5,200 nt of DNA from an uncultured Actinomycetes bacterium (GTDB lineage Bacteria > Actinomycetota > Thermoleophilia > Gaiellales > F1-60-MAGs149), in NCBI GenBank assembly GCA_903960645.1, contig CAJCBN010000162.1:1-5200 (forward strand), read 5' to 3'. This document shows positions 1 to 4,125 of the stretch, in pieces (positions within the stretch are counted from its first letter, which is position 1; each line of letters starts with the position of its first letter). The position numbers were made by a program, and so were the translations under genes. The notes beneath the pieces were generated by a model. It saw nothing but the letters and a program-made list of their open reading frames with translations, ran no database searches and was not told the origin of the DNA.

Positions 1-208
1 CGCCGACGTCGGCCGCTCCGTCGCGGATCAGCGTGGGGATGTCATCCGTCCGCGCGAAGAGGAGCTCGACGTTCTGATCCGGGATCGGGACGAGCAGACG
101 ACGATCGTCGGAGGGCACAGGAATGCCGGCCGCGCGCAGGAGGGTGATGGTGGGCTCGGCCAGACGGCCCTTGGAGGGGACGGCGATGCGGAGGGTGTCG
201 TTGATCAT
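1..208 (-). CDS. hisG: ATP phosphoribosyltransferase, N-terminal part (gene runs off the left edge)
   Basis: HisG catalyses the first step of histidine biosynthesis, joining ATP and PRPP to give phosphoribosyl-ATP, in the cytoplasm. Only the first 69 codons are in the window and the frame stays open to position 1. The translation begins MINDTLRIAVPSKGRL, and continues with AEPTITLLRAAGI and later QNVELLFARTDDIPTLI and GAADVG. This is the HisG N-terminal pattern: first strand plus KGRL, then the NVE-F-RxxDIP segment, then the DGAAD(V/L)G turn. The ATG at 206-208 overlaps the TGA of the upstream yerC-like gene as ATGA (205-208), so translation is probably coupled. A weak purine-rich stretch, GAGCAGGG on the minus strand (215-222), lies 6 nt upstream. 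Whether this is the short HisZ-dependent form or the long form cannot be told, because the C-terminal region is missing. Expression probably depends on the yerC/hisA intergenic operator. Family call is secure. Confidence 0.93.
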   Translation of the reverse strand, partial: MINDTLRIAVPSKGRLAEPTITLLRAAGIPVPSDDRRLLVPIPDQNVELLFARTDDIPTLIRDGAADVG

Positions 209-513
209 GCCCGGCCCTGCTCACCGTCGAGGACGGCGCGGTAGCCGCCCTGGCCGTGCCGGACCCACTGGGCGACGCGGGTGACCGTGGCGGTCGAGGC
301 GCCGAGGCGGCGGGCAATCTCCGCGTAGGGGATACCGGCGTCGACGAGCCGGGCGACCTCCAGCCGCTGCGCGAGCGTGCTGAGCTCGTTGAACGAGCAG
401 ATGTCGCGCAGGAAGGCGAGCATGGCCTCGCGGTCGTCGATCGAGACGAGCGCGTCGGCGAGCTGCTCTACGGGGGGCGTGCGCCAGTCGTTGGGATCGG
501 TCGTCTGTTTCAT
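205..513 (-). CDS. yerC: TrpR-family DNA-binding regulator, YerC/YecD type, candidate histidine-gene repressor
   Basis: This 102-aa protein matches the YerC/YecD branch of the Trp repressor family. A helical N-terminal half carries the typical FLRDICSFNELSTLAQR segment (residues 34-50), followed by LEVARLVDAGIPYAEIARR and a helix-turn-helix whose recognition part is GASTATVTRV (71-80). Its length fits the family, which is about 100 aa and acts as an intertwined dimer that in E. coli TrpR needs tryptophan as co-repressor. The ligand of YerC proteins is less clear. From memory, comparative genomics has proposed TrpR-family histidine regulators (HisR) in some bacteria, which I cannot check here. 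The gene directly precedes hisG with a 4-bp overlap and diverges from hisA, so control of histidine synthesis with autoregulation is the natural inference. The ATG at 511-513 has no Shine-Dalgarno and lies inside the operator palindrome, which suggests a leaderless transcript. No other plausible start precedes the conserved region. Confidence 0.9.
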   Translation of the reverse strand: MKQTTDPNDWRTPPVEQLADALVSIDDREAMLAFLRDICSFNELSTLAQRLEVARLVDAGIPYAEIARRLGASTATVTRVAQWVRHGQGGYRAVLDGEQGRA

Positions 514-537
514 CGTGTTAGCATGCTAGCACGATGA
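510..537. promoter_or_regulatory. 28-bp near-perfect palindrome, candidate TrpR-type operator between yerC and hisA
   Basis: The bases from 510 to 537 form an inverted repeat centred between 523 and 524 in which 13 of 14 base pairs match; only T518/G529 fails. The central 18 bp, GTGTTAGCATGCTAGCAC (515-532), fit the layout of the E. coli trp operator, GTACTAGTTAACTAGTAC. Taking GTnCTAGnnnnCTAGnAC as the specified pattern, 11 of 12 positions match. The gene on one side encodes a TrpR-family protein, so this is very probably its binding site. Both start codons, CAT at 511-513 and ATG at 534-536, sit at mirror positions within the repeat. Bound repressor would therefore cover both starts and both presumed -10 regions, silencing yerC-hisG and hisA together. 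The palindrome is directly visible; the binding protein is inferred. Confidence 0.8.
519..528. promoter_or_regulatory. Candidate overlapping divergent -10 elements for hisA and yerC-hisG
   Basis: TAGCAT occurs on the plus strand at 519-524 and, because of the palindrome, on the minus strand at 528-523. Each fits a TAnnnT -10 hexamer and is followed by 9 nt before the start codon of its gene. Transcripts would then start a few bases upstream of, or at, the start codon. On the plus strand the hexamer also has TGT in front (516-518), as in an extended -10. No convincing -35 hexamers are seen at usual spacing. The assignment rests on the lack of any room for a leader, so it is tentative. Confidence 0.3.
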
Positions 538-1286
538 CATCGACTCCACACCCGTTTCGTCTCTATCCGGCCATCGACCTAATCGACGGCCGCGCCGTGC
601 GCCTGCTGCACGGGCAGTTCGACCAGCTGCTCACGAACGAGCTGGATGATGCGCAGGCCCGGGCCGAGCTGGTTTGGGCGGCGGGTGCCTCGGCGTTGCA
701 CGTGATCGATCTCGACGCCGCCCGCACCGGCGCGCCCGCGGAGCCAAACGTCTCCGTGCTGGCCGCGCTCGCGGCGGGCAAGCCGACGGGGGCGATTCTC
801 CAGGTCGGCGGCGGCCTGCGCTCGGCCGCCGCGGTGGAGGCCCTGCTCGCACAGGGCGTTGATCGTGTGCTGATCGGCACGATGGCCCTACGTGACCCCG
901 TAACGCTCCGCGGGCTCGTTGAGCGCCACGGCAGCAAGATCGCGGTGGCACTCGACAGCCGTCAGGGCACCGTGCGCGTCAGCGGCTGGGTCGAGGACGC
1001 CGGCATTCGGGTGGAGGACGCCGCACGCGGCGTCGTCGAGCTCGGGGTGGAGACGTTGCTGATCACGGGCATCGATCGCGACGGCAGCCTCGCCGGCCCC
1101 GACCAGGCCCTGCTCGAACTCGTCCGTACGGCCGTCCCCGCGGCGGCGGTCATCGCCGCGGGTGGGGTGACCACCCCTGCCGACGTGCAGACCGTGCGCT
1201 CGCTCGGCTGCGCTGGTGCCGTGGTCGGTCGGGCGCTGCTCGACGACCCCTCGCAGATCACCGCACTGCTGCACGCCGCGGAGTAA
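534..1286 (+). CDS. hisA: Phosphoribosylformimino-AICAR ribotide isomerase (ProFAR isomerase)
   Basis: HisA carries out the Amadori isomerisation of ProFAR to PRFAR, the fourth step of histidine synthesis, as a monomeric (beta/alpha)8 barrel of about 240-250 aa; this one has 250. Visible landmarks are LYPAIDLIDGRAVRL (10-24) with the catalytic Asp15, VGGGLR (91-96, first phosphate site), VALDSRQG (138-145) with Asp141, SGW (150-152), LLITGIDRDGSLAGPD (175-190), IAAGGV (207-212, second phosphate site) and VGRAL (231-235). In many actinobacteria this enzyme is the bifunctional HisA/TrpF protein PriA. Here the loop reads ITGI where PriA and enterobacterial HisA have TD(V/I), so the Asp described as catalytic in those enzymes is Gly179. 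That argues for a plain HisA, perhaps using Asp15/Asp141 as in the Thermotoga enzyme. The ATG at 534 is the only start that keeps the first barrel strand. It has no Shine-Dalgarno, so a leaderless mRNA is likely. The next gene downstream is not a his gene. Confidence 0.95.
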   Translation: MTSTPHPFRLYPAIDLIDGRAVRLLHGQFDQLLTNELDDAQARAELVWAAGASALHVIDLDAARTGAPAEPNVSVLAALAAGKPTGAILQVGGGLRSAAAVEALLAQGVDRVLIGTMALRDPVTLRGLVERHGSKIAVALDSRQGTVRVSGWVEDAGIRVEDAARGVVELGVETLLITGIDRDGSLAGPDQALLELVRTAVPAAAVIAAGGVTTPADVQTVRSLGCAGAVVGRALLDDPSQITALLHAAE

Positions 1287-1323
1287 CCCTCAACCTTTAC
1301 TGAGGGTCGTAGTCTGACCCTCA
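1286..1323 (+). terminator. Three alternating complementary heptamers right after hisA, candidate terminator
   Basis: ACCCTCA at 1286-1292 (starting in the hisA stop codon), TGAGGGT at 1301-1307 and ACCCTCA again at 1317-1323 give two mutually exclusive 7-bp hairpins, with loops of 8 and 9 nt. Either would end the hisA transcript in a stem-loop. No T-run follows, so this is not a classical intrinsic terminator; U-tract-free stem-loops are often proposed to act this way in actinobacteria. It could also belong to the regulated leader of the next gene. Confidence 0.4.
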
Positions 1324-1576
1324 ATCGGACATTACTCAGGTAATGGTCGAGACTTTTGCGGGTATCGTGACGTTCCCGTTACCTTGTCTCGAGGCGCGGT
1401 TTTCGGCTCAACAGAGCCAATTATTTGGCGTACCCTCAGGGATTGCTTGAGAGAGTTACGAAAGCGCAACCGCCAGGAGCTTGCGATGTAGAGTGAGGTA
1501 GGCCTACAGTCTCGATCCCCACCTGAGGAACCCAGCCTCAGGGTTACGGAGAGACCCTTAACCGTCTATCACAACG
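1324..1576 (+). other. AT-richer intergenic region, possible structured leader of the cell-wall hydrolase gene
   Basis: No convincing gene is visible. GC is about 54% over 1321-1560, clearly below the flanking genes. Short helices visible in it are: ATTAC/GTAAT (1331-1335/1340-1344, TCAG loop); TCGAGAC/GTCTCGA (1347-1353/1386-1392) enclosing CGGG/CCCG (1359-1362/1375-1378); GGCTC/GAGCC (1405-1409/1414-1418) competing with GCCAA/TTGGC (1416-1420/1425-1429); CGCAA/TTGCG (1465-1469/1481-1485); the perfect palindrome GTAGGCCTAC (1498-1507); and CCTGAGG/CCTCAGG (1522-1528/1536-1542) enclosed by GTCTC/GAGAC (1509-1513/1551-1555). GGTTA/TAACC (1542-1546/1559-1563) could compete with the last of these. 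The density suggests RNA structure or multiple protein sites. Cyclic-di-AMP (ydaO) riboswitches often precede such hydrolases in actinobacteria, but I do not find their conserved blocks. Confidence 0.4.
1481..1510 (+). promoter_or_regulatory. Weak candidate promoter for the NlpC/P60 gene
   Basis: TTGCGA (1481-1486) and TACAGT (1505-1510) are separated by 18 bp, and each matches the sigma-70-type consensus at 4 of 6 positions. Transcription would start near 1517, leaving a leader of about 60 nt that contains the CCTGAGG/CCTCAGG hairpin. If the upstream helices belong to the mRNA leader, the true promoter must lie further upstream, near 1324 or in the end of hisA. Short degenerate matches like this arise by chance. 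Confidence 0.2.
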
Positions 1577-2656
1577 ATGACTATCACCCGCCTCACCAAG
1601 ACCATCGCCCTCGTCCTGATCGCCCTCGTCGCCTTCAGCGGCGTGGCCGACGCCAAGCGCAAGAAGCGCAAGCCGGTCAAGAAGCGCCCGGCCGCGGCGG
1701 CCATCCAGGCACCGACGACGCGCAGCTGGGTGAGCAGCGCCATCGTGACCGTGCTCGGCACGGGGGCCTTCCCGGGCGTGACCGGTGATTCGATCGATCC
1801 CGACGGCGTGCTCGACGGCCCGGCGTTGACGGCGTTCGTGCTGGCAGCGCAGCCCAAGGCGGCCAAGAAGGTGCGGCAGATCCCCGCGGGGCAGCCCGTG
1901 ACCCTCGGCGACGTCAACCGTGCCTTTGTCAGCGCCGCCGGCCTTGACGCCACTGCGGCCCGCGCCGAGCAGCTGATCACCCAGACCGGTTACGTGGCAC
2001 GTCCCGGCGTCGGCTACGAGATCGTGGCCCGCCTGTTGCGTCTGCGCACCAATCTGGATCAGACCGAGGACGCCAAGGAGCACGCCTGGTACGAGCAGGC
2101 CTCCCGTGGCGATGCCATCTGGAGCGCCGCACAGGTGCTGAAGTGGGGCGGCTGGGAGAAGCAGGACGCGATCGACACGGTCGAGCTGCTGGCCCTGCTG
2201 CCGGCCACAAGCGGCCCGCAGCATGACGCGATTCAGCGCGGCTTCGACTTCATCGGCATGCCGTACATCTGGGGCGGCACCAGCGAGAAGCCGCAGATCC
2301 TGTTCGGCCGCAATACGGCCGGCGGCTTCGACTGCTCCGGGTTCGTCTGGCGCGTCATGGCCCTTGACCCGACCTCGCCGACGACGGTTGCCAAGGCGCT
2401 TGGCGGCCGCACCACCTTCGAGATGGCCGCCAAGACGCCCGCCGAGCAGCGCCTCACGGCCGAGCTCATCGGCCCGACCGACGTGCTCCTGTTCGGCACG
2501 GGCGGGGTCAACGCCGCCTCGTCGAGCGTGGGCCACACCGGCATGGCGATCTCCAGCCAGCTCTTCATCCAGTCCTCCGGCCAGGGCATCGCCCTCGCCC
2601 GCTGGGACAAGGGCTACTACAAGGATCGCCTCGCCTTCGGCAAGCGCGTGCTCTGA
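1577..2656 (+). CDS. Secreted NlpC/P60 family peptidoglycan hydrolase
   Basis: This 359-aa protein is exported and probably cleaves peptide stems of peptidoglycan. The signal peptide has a short basic start (R5, K8), a hydrophobic core (residues 10-22) and an ADA site, with cleavage expected after Ala26. A very basic stretch, KRKKRKPVKKRP (27-38), follows and may bind anionic wall polymers. Residues 50-210 form a helical region; segments around 108-123, 139-157 and 176-190 faintly resemble S-layer-homology repeats, which is only an impression. The C-terminal NlpC/P60 domain (about 217-359) is clear: MPYIWGGTS (228-236), GGFDCSGFVWRV (249-260) with catalytic Cys253, VGHTGMAI (318-325) with His320, and FIQSS (330-334), where Gln332 takes the third catalytic position usually held by His, Asn or Gln. 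ATG 1577 is chosen because an in-frame TAA lies at 1559-1561 and the signal peptide begins there. No proper Shine-Dalgarno is present; GGAGAG at 1548-1553 is too far upstream. Confidence 0.9.
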   Translation: MTITRLTKTIALVLIALVAFSGVADAKRKKRKPVKKRPAAAAIQAPTTRSWVSSAIVTVLGTGAFPGVTGDSIDPDGVLDGPALTAFVLAAQPKAAKKVRQIPAGQPVTLGDVNRAFVSAAGLDATAARAEQLITQTGYVARPGVGYEIVARLLRLRTNLDQTEDAKEHAWYEQASRGDAIWSAAQVLKWGGWEKQDAIDTVELLALLPATSGPQHDAIQRGFDFIGMPYIWGGTSEKPQILFGRNTAGGFDCSGFVWRVMALDPTSPTTVAKALGGRTTFEMAAKTPAEQRLTAELIGPTDVLLFGTGGVNAASSSVGHTGMAISSQLFIQSSGQGIALARWDKGYYKDRLAFGKRVL

Positions 2657-2666
2657 GGCGGCTGCG

Positions 2667-2680
2667 GGCGCCTAGGCGCC
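2667..2680. repeat. Perfect 14-bp palindrome at the convergent gene junction, possible bidirectional terminator
   Basis: GGCGCCTAGGCGCC is its own reverse complement. It contains the TAG stop of the SEC-C gene and begins 11 bp after the hydrolase stop. In RNA from either strand it could form a short GC-rich hairpin with a CTAG loop, which fits a shared termination or transcript-end element between convergent genes. No U-tract follows on either strand, so this role is inferred from position only. A dimeric protein site is the alternative. Confidence 0.45.
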
Positions 2681-3154
2681 GTGGCACTTCTTGAACTTGC
2701 GGCCCGAGCCGCAGGGGCACGGATCGTTGCGACCGACCTTGGCGCCGCCGAACTGCGCGCCGAGGTCGGGCAGCGCGTCGACAGGCGTTGCCGGTGCGCC
2801 CGGCTCAATCGCCGCGCGCAGGCGCTCCAGCTCGCGGACATCCTCGTGCTCGAGCGTGAGCACGGTCTCCACGGGGTCCGGGTGCAGTACGCGGCGCAGT
2901 GGGTCGCCCGCCGCCAGTCCGAGCCCCTCCAGCAGCGCCACCGCCTGCTCGCCGTCGAGCTCTGAGGGCACCGCCGGCACGTCGAGGCGCGAGGGGGCAA
3001 CCAGACGGAAGCGCTCCCACTCCAGCAGGGCGAGCGGGTCGAGCGGCGCAGTGAGCGCCGCGAATGCCTTGCGACGGCGCGCCTCCGAGCCGTCGAGGGC
3101 ATCGAGGATGTCACCGAGCAGCCTCGGTAGCCACTGATTCCAGCCCGCGTCCAC
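2672..3154 (-). CDS. SEC-C zinc-motif protein of unknown function
   Basis: This 160-aa protein ends in a textbook SEC-C motif, GRNDPCPCGSGRKFKKCHGA (141-160), whose C146-x-C148-x8-C157-H158 set binds one zinc ion. The same motif forms the tail of SecA, where it contacts SecB and ribosomes. It also occurs as a tag on many small proteins of unknown role. The rest (1-140) is acidic, Leu/Ala-rich and probably helical, with no domain I recognise. It has no signal peptide or membrane segment, so it should be cytosolic. The start is GTG at 3154; no ATG fits better. No Shine-Dalgarno is within reach, but a TAnnnT hexamer stands exactly 6 nt upstream, so a leaderless mRNA is likely. The gene is divergent from the kinase and convergent with the hydrolase. 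It is not secA: it is far too short and lacks the ATPase. Confidence 0.8.
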   Translation of the reverse strand: MDAGWNQWLPRLLGDILDALDGSEARRRKAFAALTAPLDPLALLEWERFRLVAPSRLDVPAVPSELDGEQAVALLEGLGLAAGDPLRRVLHPDPVETVLTLEHEDVRELERLRAAIEPGAPATPVDALPDLGAQFGGAKVGRNDPCPCGSGRKFKKCHGA

Positions 3155-3160
3155 GGACGG

Positions 3161-3166
3161 AGCCTA
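3161..3166 (-). promoter_or_regulatory. Candidate -10 element for a leaderless SEC-C mRNA
   Basis: On the minus strand TAGGCT (3166 down to 3161) fits TAnnnT, and 6 nt separate it from the GTG start at 3154. The expected transcription start thus falls on the first base of the start codon, the usual spacing for leaderless genes of actinobacteria. No -35 hexamer is obvious. Confidence 0.4.
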
Positions 3167-3177
3167 GCGCCCTCGGG

Positions 3178-3200
3178 TACGCTTACCGCCGAGGAGGGGG
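3178..3200 (+). promoter_or_regulatory. Ribosome binding site and possible -10 of the kinase-dehydrogenase unit
   Basis: GAGGAGGGGG (3191-3200) contains AGGAGG 7 nt before the ATG at 3205. It is the strongest Shine-Dalgarno in the window and decides the kinase start. TACGCT (3178-3183) upstream fits TAnnnT and would give a leader of about 15 nt. The two divergent genes share only 50 bp (3155-3204), so their promoters must overlap or abut. Confidence 0.6.
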
Positions 3201-3204
3201 TCGC

Positions 3205-4125
3205 ATGGAACTCGATGGAGCACGGCTGGACGAGCTGTTCGACGGGGTGGCGGAGCTGCGCGGCACGCGCACGATCACGCCGCTCTCCGGCGGTCTCACG
3301 AACCACAACTTCCTGGTCGAGAGCGACGCCGGCGCGTACGTCGTGCGCATCTCGGACCCCGACACCGGACTGCTCGCGATCGATCGTGACAACGAGCACG
3401 TCAACTCCGCCGCCGCCGCCGTGGCGGGCGTGGGGCCGGCGGTGGTCGCGTACCGACCGGAGCACGCCATGCTCGTGATCGACTTCATCCCGGACACCGA
3501 GACGATGACGCGCGAGACCATGCAGCGTGGGGATCGGCTCGCCGCCGCGGCCGCCGCGATCCGCCAGCTGCACGCCGGACCGGCCTTCCGCGACCCCTTC
3601 GACATGTTCCGCATCCAGGCCGGCTACCGCGAGGTGTGCCGCGAGCGCGGTTTCGCGCTGCCCGATCGCTACGACGCGTTCGAGCCGCAGGTGCGCCGCC
3701 TCGAGCGGGCCATGCGCCTCCAGCCCGAACCGCTGGTGCCCTGCAACAACGACCTGCTGGCCGAGAACTTCCTCTGGGACGGCACGCGCTTCCGCCTGAT
3801 CGACTGGGAGTACTCCGGCATGAACGAGGCGTCGTTCGAGCTCGGCAACGTGTGGAGCGAGTCGGATCTGTCACTGGCGCAGCTCGAGGAGCTCGTCGGC
3901 GCCTACTGGGGTGAGGCGACGCCCGCCCGCGTGGCCCGCGCCCGCATGTGGGGGCTGATGTCGAAGTACGGCTGGACGTTGTGGGGGGTCATCCAGCACA
4001 ACCTGTCCGACATCGACTTCGACTTTTGGGCGTGGCTGATGGACAAGCACGATCGCGCCACGCTTGAGTTTGATGGTCCCGACTTTGATCGTCTGGTCGC
4101 CGACATCGAGAGCGATGTCGCCTAA
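3205..4125 (+). CDS. Phosphotransferase of the choline/ethanolamine kinase (APH-like) family
   Basis: This 306-aa protein has the aminoglycoside-phosphotransferase/choline-kinase fold and probably transfers the ATP gamma-phosphate to a small hydroxyl compound; the substrate is unknown. Visible motifs are the nucleotide loop PLSGGLTNHNF (26-36), VVRIS (46-50) in the first lobe, a choline-kinase-like IDRDNEHVNS segment (59-68), the catalytic loop PCNNDLLAENFLW (179-191) with putative catalytic Asp183 and metal-binding Asn188, and LIDWEYSG (198-205) with metal-binding Asp200, then ELGN (212-215). The catalytic loop has Asn181 where the Brenner motif usually has His. The order and spacing fit bacterial LicA/choline-kinase relatives better than antibiotic kinases. 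The start at 3205 is set by the AGGAGG; the same frame is open to 3064, but that extension would run antisense through the start of the SEC-C gene. It overlaps the dehydrogenase gene by 11 bp, so the two probably work in one pathway. Confidence 0.82.
   Translation: MELDGARLDELFDGVAELRGTRTITPLSGGLTNHNFLVESDAGAYVVRISDPDTGLLAIDRDNEHVNSAAAAVAGVGPAVVAYRPEHAMLVIDFIPDTETMTRETMQRGDRLAAAAAAIRQLHAGPAFRDPFDMFRIQAGYREVCRERGFALPDRYDAFEPQVRRLERAMRLQPEPLVPCNNDLLAENFLWDGTRFRLIDWEYSGMNEASFELGNVWSESDLSLAQLEELVGAYWGEATPARVARARMWGLMSKYGWTLWGVIQHNLSDIDFDFWAWLMDKHDRATLEFDGPDFDRLVADIESDVA

Noticed and set aside
534..1286. Bifunctional PriA (HisA/TrpF) instead of HisA
   Set aside because: The TD(V/I) catalytic motif of PriA is TGI here, so dual function is not supported. 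Without an assay or a check for a separate trpF it is not fully excluded.
1318..1491. Short plus-strand open frame ending RELRKRNRQELAM at 1489-1491
   Set aside because: The only usable starts are TTG codons at 1384 and 1447 without Shine-Dalgarno, and under 60 codons of open frame is unremarkable at 54% GC. The basic, helical-looking end is curious but not enough to call a gene.
1378..1547. MtrA-type regulator sites (GTTAC pentamers at 1378-1382, 1455-1459 and 1543-1547)
   Set aside because: The pentamers are about 80 bp apart rather than in the close direct repeat expected for a response-regulator dimer, and GTTAC also occurs inside the hydrolase gene.
1324..1576. Cyclic-di-AMP (ydaO) riboswitch
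   Set aside because: The context fits and fragments such as GAGGTAGG (1495-1502) and GAGGAACCC (1525-1533) look loosely similar. The conserved blocks are not present in the right order and the CAGCTAACC block is absent. A covariance-model search would settle it.
1544..2536. 330-codon open frame on the minus strand opposite the NlpC/P60 gene
   Set aside because: It lies antisense to a gene with a clear signal peptide and catalytic motifs. Its translation is rich in Gly, Arg, Ala and His with no recognisable domain, as expected for a GC-rich shadow frame.
2672..3154. SecA fragment or pseudogene because of the SEC-C tail
   Set aside because: The upstream 140 residues do not resemble SecA and the frame is intact with its own start. 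SEC-C tails are common on unrelated small proteins.
3064..3204. N-terminal extension of the kinase from a start at 3064
   Set aside because: It would run antisense through the start of the SEC-C gene and adds an Arg/Pro/Ser-rich stretch with no homology. The AGGAGG at 3192-3197 clearly serves the ATG at 3205.
2617..3573. 318-codon minus-strand open frame across the SEC-C gene and the start of the kinase
   Set aside because: It is out of frame with the SEC-C protein, whose zinc motif is unmistakable, and it runs antisense to the kinase. The composition is low-complexity Arg/Ser/Ala.
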